Assembly: GCF_014640335.1 (NCBI RefSeq)
Contig: NZ_BMGT01000001.1
Span: 1,054,001 to 1,118,000 of the forward strand
Reading direction: 5' to 3'
DNA: 64,000 bases
Source of the DNA: Edaphobacter dinghuensis
Lineage (GTDB): Bacteria > Acidobacteriota > Terriglobia > Terriglobales > Acidobacteriaceae
Positions 55,286 to 64,000 of this stretch are shown one piece after another. The position numbers and the translations under genes are program-made. Position 1 is the first letter of the stretch; every line of letters begins with the position of its first letter. The notes under the pieces were generated by a model. It worked only from the letters and a program-made list of their open reading frames with translations, was not told where the DNA came from and searched no databases.

Positions 55286-55633
55286 ATGGCTGACGAAACC
55301 AGCACGCAATCATCTGAGCAGCAGGCACCTTCATCTCGTCCCGCGCACTCCGGCCCCGGAGCAGGCGCTCCGCGCACACCCCGTCCCGGCGGATCGGGCG
55401 GCCCCGGTGGCCGCAAGTTCTTCCGCCGCAAGAAGGTCTGCAAGTTCTGCACCGAGAAGATCGACGCCATCTCCTATCGCGACGTCCGTCTGCTGCAGGG
55501 CTTTGTGGCAGAGCGCGGCAAGATCGTTCCGCGCCGCCTCACCGGCGTTTGCACCCGGCACCAGCGCCGCCTGAGCCTGGCGATCAAGCAGTCGCGCAAC
55601 ATCGCCCTGCTTGCGTTCGCCGCACGCTTCTAG
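55286..55633 (+). CDS. rpsR: Ribosomal protein bS18 with Gly/Pro-rich N-terminus
   Basis: A 115-residue protein whose last 70 residues ([57 protein letters not shown]) are the S18 core, with a CxxC and CxxH pair suggesting the zinc-binding form. About 43 residues before it ([20 protein letters not shown]) are a disordered extension. GAGAGGG precedes the ATG. Unlike many genomes, no ssb lies between rpsF and rpsR. Confidence 0.93.
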   Translation: MADETSTQSSEQQAPSSRPAHSGPGAGAPRTPRPGGSGGPGGRKFFRRKKVCKFCTEKIDAISYRDVRLLQGFVAERGKIVPRRLTGVCTRHQRRLSLAIKQSRNIALLAFAARF

Positions 55634-55710
55634 TTGCCCGCAAGCCGGGCTTTACGAGTCACGCAAGGCTGGCCTACGAGATACGCCAGACAGGAATCGG
55701 AGAAACTGCA

Positions 55711-56184
55711 ATGGAAGTCATTCTGAAGGAAGACGTAAACAAGCTCGGACACCGTGGCGATGTGGTCAAAGTCGCCGACGGCTACGGGCGTAACTATCTG
55801 CTGCCGGGCAAGCTCGCCATCGAAGCGAACGCCGCCAACAAGGCAGTCATCGAGCAGATGAAGGCCTCCGCCGTTCGCAAGTCGGCCAAGGAGAAGACTG
55901 AGTCCGAAGCTCTTTCGGCACAGCTCAACGAAGTGGAACTGGTATTCGAGCGCAAGGTTGGCGAGCACGAGCATCTCTTTGGCTCGGTAACCTCCGGCGA
56001 CATCGCGCACCAGCTCGAAGAGAAGGGCTTCAAGATCGATCGTCGCAAGATCTCTCTCGAAGAGCCGCTCAAGACCATCGGCGAGTACCACGTTCCGGTC
56101 AAGCTGCATCGCGAAGTGACCAGCCACATCAAGGTCACGGTCAAGGGCGATCAGCCGGAAGCCGAAGCAGTCGCAGCCGAGTAA
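55711..56184 (+). CDS. rplI: Ribosomal protein bL9
   Basis: It starts at ATG 55711 with GGAGA upstream; longer frames overlap rpsR and are rejected. The 157-residue protein opens MEVILKEDVNKLGHRGDVVKVADGYGRNYLLP, the bL9 N-terminal domain. A connecting helix and the C-terminal RNA-binding domain follow (LFGSVTSGDIAHQLEEKGF, IDRRKISLEEPLKTIGEYHV). It is the last gene of the rpsF-rpsR-rplI unit and is closed by a terminator. Confidence 0.95.
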   Translation: MEVILKEDVNKLGHRGDVVKVADGYGRNYLLPGKLAIEANAANKAVIEQMKASAVRKSAKEKTESEALSAQLNEVELVFERKVGEHEHLFGSVTSGDIAHQLEEKGFKIDRRKISLEEPLKTIGEYHVPVKLHREVTSHIKVTVKGDQPEAEAVAAE

Positions 56185-56207
56185 TCTGCTCCAACCGTTT
56201 TAATTGC

Positions 56208-56266
56208 AAAGAGCGCATCTGTCTTCGCGGGTCTTCCCGCAAAGGCGGATGCGCTCTTTGTCTTTT
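56208..56266 (+). terminator. Rho-independent terminator after rplI
   Basis: AAAGAGCGCATC (56208-56219) pairs exactly with GATGCGCTCTTT (56248-56259), with an inner GCGGG/CCCGC hairpin, followed by GTCTTTT. Confidence 0.9.
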
Positions 56267-56333
56267 GAACCCCCATCGATCGGCATCTCGGTTGGAGCGA
56301 AATATCCCTGTATTTTTTCTTTCTTGGGTATCT

Positions 56334-57608
56334 TTACTCGTACTTCAGCGTCTGCACTGGATCGAGTTTTGCCGCGCGGTTGGCGGGAAGCGTTCCGAAG
56401 AGAATGCCGACCAGCATCGACGTGCCCAATGCAATCACCGCTGACCACAGGCTGATAGGAATCTTGTAGGGCGTCAGCAGGCTGACCGAGAGCGGCAACG
56501 CCAGCCCCAGTATGGTGCCGACTAATCCTCCCGCCAGCGACAGGAAGACAGCTTCGGTGAGGAACTGGAGGCGAATCTCGAGGCTGGTGGCTCCGAGCGC
56601 CTTGCGGATTCCGATCTCCCTGAGACGGGCCTGCACATTGGCCAGCATGCTATTCATGATGCCGACGCCGCTGACGATCAGGGTAATGCCTGCTGCCAGC
56701 GACAACACGACCGTAAGCATATCGGCGATCTTCGCCATGATGCTCAGAAATCCCGTCATGATGAACGGATAGTACGAAGAAGATGGACGATGGCGGCTCT
56801 TGATGATCGCCAGAATCTGCTTGGAGGCCGGAAGCACGTCGGCCGCATCGCGCATGGTGAAGAAGATCTCCTTCACCTTGTCGCTGCCTGTAAAGTAGCG
56901 GGCGACGGGATAGGGAACCAGCAGCGTCTGGTCGCTGATCTCGGAGAGGCCGAAGGTTGCAACGCTCTCCTTAAAGACGCCAATGATGATGAAGGGGATC
57001 CCTTCCACCGTGATATTGTGGCCGACTGCTCCTGAGCTGCTGCCGAACAGCGACTTGGCAAAAGGTTCAACGATAACGGCGACCTTGGTGCGCGAGACCG
57101 TGTCCTGATCGTCGAAGAACCGCCCCGCAATGACTTCGAGATTTCGCACCTGCTTATACTCAGGAGAAACGCCGAGCAGCATAGCGTCCCTGGTCACGCC
57201 GCCGCCGATGCCGACGTTGTAATGGACCTCCAGCATGGGCGACGAGGCAACGATGTCCGGCACCTGTTCGAGGACGGCATTCATATCCTCATAGGTCATC
57301 AGGTCAGGGGTGGTGGTGTTGTTGGGGCCGGGCTGGGTGCCGCCGACATACTGCATCTCGACCTTGTTGGGCCCGATGCTGGTCAACTCGTTTAGGGCGT
57401 ATTCCTTGCCGGTTTTGCCAATGGTGACGACCAGAATGATCGAGGCCGAGCCGATGACCATGCCCAGCATCGTCAACATAAAGCGGATCTTATTGGCACG
57501 AAAGCTGTCGACGGCGAGTCGCACAATTTCGCTGAAGAGCATGGTCGAACGCGCACTGGCCAGCGTGCGTTCGAACGAGCCCGATTTTGGGGAAGAGGTG
57601 ATCGCCAT
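56334..57608 (-). CDS. MacB/FtsX-type ABC transporter permease
   Basis: A 424-residue permease with one N-terminal span (RFMLTMLGMVIGSASIILVV), a periplasmic domain of about 200 residues (NKVEMQYVGG to DKVKEIFFTM), and three C-terminal spans (MLTVVLSLAAGITLIVSGVGIM, VFLSLAGGLVGTILGLALPL, SAVIALGTSMLVGILFG). LREIGIRKALGAT is the coupling-helix region that contacts the ATPase. It is of the mechanotransmission type used for lipoprotein or toxin export. No ATPase or membrane-fusion gene is next to it, so its partners are elsewhere. It faces rplI across the terminator. Confidence 0.88.
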   Translation of the reverse strand: MAITSSPKSGSFERTLASARSTMLFSEIVRLAVDSFRANKIRFMLTMLGMVIGSASIILVVTIGKTGKEYALNELTSIGPNKVEMQYVGGTQPGPNNTTTPDLMTYEDMNAVLEQVPDIVASSPMLEVHYNVGIGGGVTRDAMLLGVSPEYKQVRNLEVIAGRFFDDQDTVSRTKVAVIVEPFAKSLFGSSSGAVGHNITVEGIPFIIIGVFKESVATFGLSEISDQTLLVPYPVARYFTGSDKVKEIFFTMRDAADVLPASKQILAIIKSRHRPSSSYYPFIMTGFLSIMAKIADMLTVVLSLAAGITLIVSGVGIMNSMLANVQARLREIGIRKALGATSLEIRLQFLTEAVFLSLAGGLVGTILGLALPLSVSLLTPYKIPISLWSAVIALGTSMLVGILFGTLPANRAAKLDPVQTLKYE

Positions 57609-57705
57609 CGTCTTAATGATTTGACTCTGTTAAATACAGATTCGACTTTTAAAGTATCGCAGCGGTGCACCCTTTCCTGCTAACTTTTACGGCCGAAGGG
57701 ATGGC

Positions 57706-58529
<824 letters not shown>

Positions 58530-58533
<4 letters not shown>

Positions 58534-60458
58534 GTATCTGACCTTTCTGGTTTGGATGTCGGTGGCGCGAGGCGAGCGAGGATCATGTCAGTGTCATAAA
58601 CGCATCCGCCCCAGACTCCGCCGCTCGCCTGCACGAGTGCGGCCCACAGGCGCGTGTCGTTTGGAAGCGCCGGATGCGGCGCAAGATCAGGCCGTGGAGA
58701 GCGCGCAGCGAGGCGGCGGCTTCCTTCTTCGCGAGAGAAAATTTCGCCGCTCTCGCCAACGAGATCGACGCTTCCGGCCAGCGCATTGCGATCGATGACG
58801 ATCTCGATCGTGTCACCCTCTTGAATGCAGCCGATGGGCCCGCCGGCGAGAGCTTCAGGAGAGATGTGACCGATGCAAGCTCCTGTAGAAACGCCGCTGA
58901 AGCGAGCATCGGTAAGCACAGCGACATGCTTGCAGTGAGGCAGCGCCTTGAGCGCAGCAGTGATCTGGTAGATCTCCTGCATGCCGGCTCCGAGAGGGCC
59001 GCCGCAGATAAGCACCATCACATCGCCTTCAAGCACGGCGCCGTTTTTGATGGCATCAATGGCTGCGCTCTCCGTGATGAAGACACGCGCGGGGCCGCGA
59101 TGACGATAGACTCCGGCTTCGTCGATCAGCGAGGGATCGATGGCCGTGCTCTTGATCACGCTGCCCTCCGGCGCAAGATTGCCGGAAGGAAAGCAGACAG
59201 TCGAAGTCAGGCCGCGCGAGCGAGCGACATCGGGTGACATGATGACGTCGTCAGCATCGATGCCGTCCTGCGTAAGCAGTTGTTCCTTAAGTTCGCGACG
59301 GCGCAGGCTGTCCTGCCACCAGTTCAGGCACTCGTCGAGCGTCGTTCCCGCCACCGTTTTTACGCTAGTGTCGAGCAGCCCTGCACGTCGAAGGTGCAGC
59401 ATCACCTCAGGCACACCACCGGCGAGAAAGACCTGCACCGTGGCGAAGTAGCGCGGGCCGTTCGGCAGCGCATCGACCAGTCGCGGCGTCCTGCGATTGA
59501 TCTCGGCCCAGTCGGCCGCGGTTGGCCGCGGCAACCCTGCCGCATGGGCGATGGCAGGCAGATGCAGTAAAAGGTTAGTCGAGCCGCCAAAGGCAGCGTG
59601 CAGCACCATTGCGTTCTTGATCGAGGCCGCAGTAAGAATCGCGTCGGTGCCCATCGCAGTCTGCGTCATGCGCACGATGGCGCGGGCCGAGCGTTGCGCG
59701 GCGTCGAGCCAGATCGGCTGTCCCGATGGCGCAAGCGCAGTGTGCGGCAGCGAAAGGCCAAGCGCCTCGCCCACCACCTGCGCTGTTGCAGCCGTACCCA
59801 GAAACTGGCAGCCTCCACCCGGCGAAGCACACGCGCGGCAGCCGATGTCGGCGGCATACTCCAGCGTGATCTGCTTCTGGGCAAAACGTGCGCCGATAGT
59901 CTGTACCTTGCCCGCATCTTCGCCTTCGTCGGGCAGAAGCGTGACTCCGCCCGGAATAAGGATGCTGGGAACTTTACCCGAGGACGCCAGCGCCATCATC
60001 ATGGCGGGCAGCCCCTTGTCGCACGTCGCAACACCCAATACGCCCTTACGTGTCGGCAGCGAACGCATCAGGCGGCGCAGCACAATCGCGGCGTCGTTGC
60101 GATAAGGCAGCGAGTCGAGCATGCCCTCGGTGCCCTGCGTGCGGCCGTCGCAGGGATCGGTACACGCTCCCGCGAAGGGGATGCAGTGCTGCGCGCGTAG
60201 CTCCCCGGCGGCCTCGGAGACCAGCAGGCCGACCTCCCAGTGTCCGGTGTGAAAGCCGAGCGCGATAGGAGTGCCGTCAGCCGCGCGCACTCCGCCATGA
60301 GTGCTGAGGATGAGGAACTCCGGATCGAGCAGCCGCTGCGGCTCCCATCCCATGCCCGCGTCCTGGCTCAAACCAAAGAGATTGCCGGAAGGCTGCGTGA
60401 GCAGCATCTCCGGTGTGATCGGTAAAGCACCCTGCGGGCCGGCAGCGTGTGTCTTCAC
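58530..60458 (-). CDS. IlvD/Edd-family sugar-acid dehydratase, YjhG/YagF type
   Basis: A 642-residue enzyme starting with GTG. The order and length match the YjhG/YagF xylonate dehydratase branch, not IlvD (about 560) or Edd (about 600): [20 protein letters not shown] at the N-terminus, [34 protein letters not shown] and [19 protein letters not shown], whose cysteines should bind the Fe-S cluster. [15 protein letters not shown] and [16 protein letters not shown] are the conserved C-terminal segments. It dehydrates aldonic acids such as D-xylonate to 2-keto-3-deoxy acids. The FAH-family gene overlaps its end and an MFS permease gene lies upstream. Confidence 0.87.
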
Positions 60459-60544
60459 GGCGCTGTGATCGAAACCGGGGCTCTCAAGAATCGACGTAAT
60501 GGGGATCGGTGGGATGTTGTTGGCTCCAGGTTGGCTTGCTCTGC

Positions 60545-61876
60545 TTATGGTATGCGTGGGGCAACGATCTCTGCATCAAGACTAACTTCATCAGGCTGGT
60601 CTCTGCTTGCAGGCACAGACTTGCGGAAGCCGAGGATCATGATAAATCCGGAGACGATCAGCGCGATGGCCATCAAAAGATAGCCTGCGCGCGAGTTGCC
60701 GGTGCGACTTTGCAGAAGGCCTACGATCCACGAGCCGAAAAACGCTCCCAGAGCTCCAAAGCTGTTGACCAGTGCCATCGCCTCGCCGCAGACGTTGCTG
60801 GGAACGATCTCAGGAAGAATGGCGAAGAAGGGGCCATAGGGCGCAAACATCGCGCCGCCTGCAATGATGAGACATCCATACGCCAGCCAGAAGCTATGAG
60901 CCGCAAAGAGGAAAGAGCCAAGCAGAGCGGTTCCCGCAAAAATAAGAAACGGCCACACCAATGATTGACGGCGAAGACTTTTATCTGAGAGATAGGCCAC
61001 CAGCAGCATCGCCAGCACTGCGAACAGATACGGAATCGCGCTCAGCAGTCCGGTGATGCCGATGCCCAGCGAGCTGCCCTGGCGAATGATCGTGGGCAGC
61101 CAGAGCACAAAGCCATAGACGCCGATGCTCCAGCAAAAATACTGCGCCGAGAGCAGAAGCACGTCAGGCCGAATGAGGACACGGCCAAGGCTGCCCATCT
61201 TGGGTAAGCTGGCTTGTTCTGCCGCGAGCTGACTATTGAGTAGTGCGCTCGCCTCTGTGCTCATCCACGACGCTTTTTCCGGACGGTCGCGGACGATCAT
61301 TATCCAGACGAAGGCCCACACGATTGAGGGAGCGCCTTCGAGGATGAACGTCATCTGCCATCCGAATAACCGAATCAAGAAGCCGGTGATCGCCGACATC
61401 CACAGAATGGTGGCGGGGTTACCGAGGATCAGGATGGCGTTGGCGCGCGAGCGCTCCGAGCGCGTGAACCAGTTCGTCAGCAGAAGCAGCATCGCCGGAA
61501 AGATCAGGCTCTCGGCGACGCCGAGCAGAAGGCGATCGACGGCCAGCAGCCAGAAGCTGCGGATGACGCCGGTCAACGCAGCCAGCGCACCCCATACGAT
61601 CAGCGTGAAAAAGATCAATCGGCTAGTGTTTCTGCGCCGCGCATAGGCGATGCCCGGCACCTGGAAGAAGAAGTATCCCAGAAAGAACAGCGAACCCAGC
61701 AGCGCAGTCTGCGAGTCGGTGATGTGCAACGTCGCGGCCAGTCCCGCTGCTGCGCCGAAGCCATAGTTGGCGCGATCCAGATAGGCAAGGCTGTAGGTCA
61801 CAAAGACCGCGGGCAGAAGCAGCAGCCAGCGCCTGCGCAGGTTGGCGGTCACTTCTTCGGCAGAGGTCTGGTTCAC
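60545..61876 (-). CDS. MFS permease of the sugar-acid (anion:cation symporter) type
   Basis: It starts with GTG at 61876 (GGAG upstream) and has 443 residues and 12 spans. [22 protein letters not shown] in span 1 and [23 protein letters not shown] are the ACS-family marks seen in hexuronate, galactonate and tartrate transporters. It is the first gene of a minus-strand unit, followed after 86 bases by the dehydratase and then the FAH-family gene, so its cargo is probably a sugar acid. Confidence 0.85.
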   Translation of the reverse strand: MNQTSAEEVTANLRRRWLLLLPAVFVTYSLAYLDRANYGFGAAAGLAATLHITDSQTALLGSLFFLGYFFFQVPGIAYARRRNTSRLIFFTLIVWGALAALTGVIRSFWLLAVDRLLLGVAESLIFPAMLLLLTNWFTRSERSRANAILILGNPATILWMSAITGFLIRLFGWQMTFILEGAPSIVWAFVWIMIVRDRPEKASWMSTEASALLNSQLAAEQASLPKMGSLGRVLIRPDVLLLSAQYFCWSIGVYGFVLWLPTIIRQGSSLGIGITGLLSAIPYLFAVLAMLLVAYLSDKSLRRQSLVWPFLIFAGTALLGSFLFAAHSFWLAYGCLIIAGGAMFAPYGPFFAILPEIVPSNVCGEAMALVNSFGALGAFFGSWIVGLLQSRTGNSRAGYLLMAIALIVSGFIMILGFRKSVPASRDQPDEVSLDAEIVAPRIP

Positions 61877-62112
61877 AGAGGAGGGCTCCGGGTTCTTCAG
61901 AAAGCATAGTATCGCTCTTGCGGCTGTGCTGGCTCGCTACTGCAACGATGCAGACGAATGCACTCGGCCACACGACGATTTGATTGACTCGCACAGGCAG
62001 TCCTCCTATAGTGGGTGCCAAGTCGTCTCACGTGCCGGCCCCCTTTATCTTTCCTCCCCTCATTTCACGGTGAGACATTACGGGAATGTTTTGAGAGAAA
62101 GAGGAGTCAGCC

Positions 62113-62715
62113 ATGAAAGCTTTTTATTGTCTGGTTTTAATCGCGTTGGTCTTTGGGTGCATGGGGCAGGCTAAAGCAGATCCCGTGGACTTCCACATCA
62201 GGGTTCTCGATCCGCCGCCTCCTGCGAACCCCTCTTATCCGCTCTACCTCATCTCCGCAACCTCGTTCGATGTCTCCTTCACTCCCTGCCTTACAGGCGA
62301 GCTGCCATCGGGAATGACGGCTGACGGATGCTTCGCGGCGCGCAACATCTCGGGGTTGGATTGGGTCGGCCTGGACTTTTCCTTCCCGTCCGGCGGCGTG
62401 TTGACCGGGCAGACCGCGAGCTGCGCGCCTGCGCCCTCCGACAACATCTTCAGTGCGACCGACTGTCCGCTCGATCCTGCGAACGGCGCGTTCGATCTGG
62501 GTTTCTCGGAGGGAGTCATTCACAACGGCGACTACTTCTTCATCACCGAAGATGGCGTCGTTCCGCCGGAAGATTTTCCGACCGGTTCGGTAACAGCAAC
62601 AGTGCTGACGCCGGAACCGGAGCCGATGGTGTTGCTCTCGACTGGTGTCCTGCTCTTCGGTTGCCTGCTCTACGCGGAACGGCTGCGCGTGTTGCGCGCC
62701 TCTCCGCTCTGCTGA
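62113..62715 (+). CDS. Exported protein with PEP-CTERM sorting signal
   Basis: A 200-residue protein with a signal peptide (CLVLIALVFGCMGQAKA). The mature part has about 4 Cys and no recognised domain. The C-terminus is a PEP-CTERM tail: TPEPEPMVLLSTGVLLFGC is the PEP box plus hydrophobic span, followed by the basic AERLRVLR. Exosortase recognises and cleaves this tail in Gram-negative exopolysaccharide producers. GAGGAG precedes the ATG. No exosortase gene is in the window. Confidence 0.75.
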   Translation: MKAFYCLVLIALVFGCMGQAKADPVDFHIRVLDPPPPANPSYPLYLISATSFDVSFTPCLTGELPSGMTADGCFAARNISGLDWVGLDFSFPSGGVLTGQTASCAPAPSDNIFSATDCPLDPANGAFDLGFSEGVIHNGDYFFITEDGVVPPEDFPTGSVTATVLTPEPEPMVLLSTGVLLFGCLLYAERLRVLRASPLC

Positions 62716-62753
62716 GTTGTCTGTATCTGTGTTTGCTTTCAGGATGACTGCCT

Positions 62754-64000
62754 ATGCATCGCTTCTGGCTATGCCTCTTGTTGTTGCTGTCATCGGGCGG
62801 CCAGCTTGTCGCGGCACAAAGCAGCGCTGTTGGCATGCAGGTCACGCTGGGCAATGCAGCGGTAGAGCTCTCCGGCCCGTGGAAGTTTCACACCGGAGAT
62901 AACATGGCCTGGGCCCAGCCGGATTTCGATGACTCCGGCTGGACCGAGATGGATCTGACGCCGCCGCCCGGCACGGCGGACGCCACCCTGGGTAGCAGCG
63001 GATACATCCCCGGCTGGACCGATCGCGGCTTTGCGGGCTACTCCGGCTACGCATGGTATCGGCTGACTATTAATGTCGAGGGAGCCGACGATCCCTTGGC
63101 GCTCAAGATGCCCGACAATGCCGATGACGCCTACCAGGTATACGTCGACGGTGACCTGATCGGGACCTTCGGCAAGTTCACATCCCATGGCGTCACAGCC
63201 TATAGCACGCTCCCGCGCGCCTTTCGTCTTCCGCGCGAGCTTCGCAGCGGCCGCATGACGATTGCGATCCGCATGTGGATGGATAGCGCCACTCCCTTCA
63301 ACAGCCCGGACGCGGGCGGCCTGCACGAGCCTCCCGTGTTGGGGCGCGCCTCGGCGATTGCGGCGCAGATTCGCCTGGATTGGGACGACGTCGCCCACGG
63401 CGTAGGCACCGGCTTTCTCGAGATGCTGATCCTCCTGCTGGCCTTGATCGTGGCCATGAGCCTCTTCTGGCTCGACCGCACCGAGGCAGCCTATCTCTGG
63501 CTGGGATTGGTCTCACTGATCACTCTGATCGGCAACGCCATCGTCCTGCTCGTCAACTTCACCGCCCTGATCGGCCAATCCCCTAGTGTCATTCTGATCG
63601 ACGATGTTCTGACGCCTGTGCGTATCGGCCTGTGGGTCATCTTCTGGGGCTACTGGTTTCGTATCGCCCCCATCGGCAGGCTGCATCGAGAGGTGTGGGG
63701 GTTGGTGTTTCTGCTGGCAGCAGGAACTGCATTGCTGCGCCCGCCGCTCTATGGCCAGGTCGTTCCAGTCGATGCGGCAACATATCTGGTGCCGTTCCTT
63801 CTTGTGGTGAAATTGGCTCTTGCGGCCCTGTTGTTCTGGGTGACGTATCAGGGCATTCGCAGGCACGAGGCCGAGGGATGGCTGGCGCTACCCGCCGTGC
63901 TGCTGGCCGCGATCTCGCAGTACCAGCACGAGCTGCGTCTGATCCACATCCCCACCGCGTTCTCTCTCTTCGGCTTCCAGATCTCGCTCGGCACCGTCTC
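62754..64000 (+). CDS. Membrane sensor-like protein with N-terminal jelly-roll domain, 3' end missing
   Basis: The ATG at 62754 (AGGA upstream, spacer 9) opens a signal peptide (LCLLLLLLSSGGQLVAAQ). An open frame of about 415 codons runs off the right edge. Residues about 30-200 form a glycoside-hydrolase-2-like or galactose-binding jelly roll (LSGPWKFHTGDNMAW, WYRLTINVEG, YVDGDLIGTFGKF). From about residue 220 there are several hydrophobic spans, first EMLILLLALIVAMSLFWL. The layout is like 7TM sensor proteins in acidobacteria that carry a kinase or PP2C phosphatase output, but the output domain lies beyond the window. Confidence 0.65.
   Translation, partial: MHRFWLCLLLLLSSGGQLVAAQSSAVGMQVTLGNAAVELSGPWKFHTGDNMAWAQPDFDDSGWTEMDLTPPPGTADATLGSSGYIPGWTDRGFAGYSGYAWYRLTINVEGADDPLALKMPDNADDAYQVYVDGDLIGTFGKFTSHGVTAYSTLPRAFRLPRELRSGRMTIAIRMWMDSATPFNSPDAGGLHEPPVLGRASAIAAQIRLDWDDVAHGVGTGFLEMLILLLALIVAMSLFWLDRTEAAYLWLGLVSLITLIGNAIVLLVNFTALIGQSPSVILIDDVLTPVRIGLWVIFWGYWFRIAPIGRLHREVWGLVFLLAAGTALLRPPLYGQVVPVDAATYLVPFLLVVKLALAALLFWVTYQGIRRHEAEGWLALPAVLLAAISQYQHELRLIHIPTAFSLFGFQISLGTV

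Overview
The window looks like a chromosomal segment of an acidobacterium of the Terriglobia (Acidobacteriaceae) type, such as Granulicella, Edaphobacter or Terriglobus relatives. This is an inference from three things. There is a very large Oar-like TonB-dependent receptor with an N-terminal carboxypeptidase-regulatory-like domain. There are many secreted glycoside hydrolases of plant and fungal polysaccharide families. The housekeeping blocks (isc, trp, ribosomal proteins) are dispersed in a way that fits this group. I see no phage, insertion sequence or CRISPR array.

Region 1-20.9 kb is a polysaccharide-utilisation-like locus that by eye is clearly more AT-rich than the rest. It contains a 5'-end fragment of an asparagine synthetase, a Tat-exported GH95 alpha-L-fucosidase with a mutarotase-like protein on the minus strand, a GH27 enzyme with two carbohydrate-binding modules, a giant DUF5107-TPR protein coupled to a sugar-porter MFS permease, a TonB-dependent receptor, a GH97 enzyme and a LacI-family regulator. 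Three near-identical operator-like sites (GGTAACGTAAACG or a one-base variant), each 31-33 bases after a TTGACA box, precede GH27, DUF5107-MFS and the receptor-GH97 unit. They tie these units to the LacI regulator. The locus ends beside a tRNA-Phe gene whose 3' end faces it.

Region 21-31.9 kb is GC-rich. It carries a secreted adenosine-deaminase-like enzyme, a GH31 alpha-xylosidase-like enzyme, a secreted esterase, a small membrane protein, a PLP decarboxylase, a possible structured leader followed by glucan phosphorylase, and a HAD-UbiA fusion.

Region 32-40.8 kb holds an Isc iron-sulphur assembly set on the minus strand (iscR, iscS, iscU, iscA, hscB, hscA, fdx). It is interrupted by genes on the opposite strand (a secreted hypothetical protein, DinB-like, VOC). 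An IscR type-1-like site lies upstream of iscR. A zinc-ribbon microprotein and a CDP-alcohol phosphatidyltransferase follow.

Region 40.9-46.2 kb has tRNA-Val, a second sugar-porter permease and a GH78 alpha-L-rhamnosidase. Region 46.2-50.5 kb is a DNA alkylation and mismatch repair cluster (Ada-AlkA fusion, ogt, mug) abutting trpC-trpF. Region 50.6-56.3 kb is a housekeeping block: ispE, tRNA-Gln, prs, rplY, pth, rpsF, rpsR, rplI and a strong terminator.

Region 56.3-64 kb has a MacB/FtsX-type permease, a sugar-acid catabolic module (MFS permease, YjhG/YagF-type dehydratase, FAH-family enzyme), a PEP-CTERM protein and the 5' part of a membrane sensor-like gene. Overall the genes fit a soil saprophyte that takes oligosaccharides through a TonB receptor, trims terminal fucose, galactose, xylose and rhamnose, imports sugars by MFS permeases and channels sugar acids into central metabolism.
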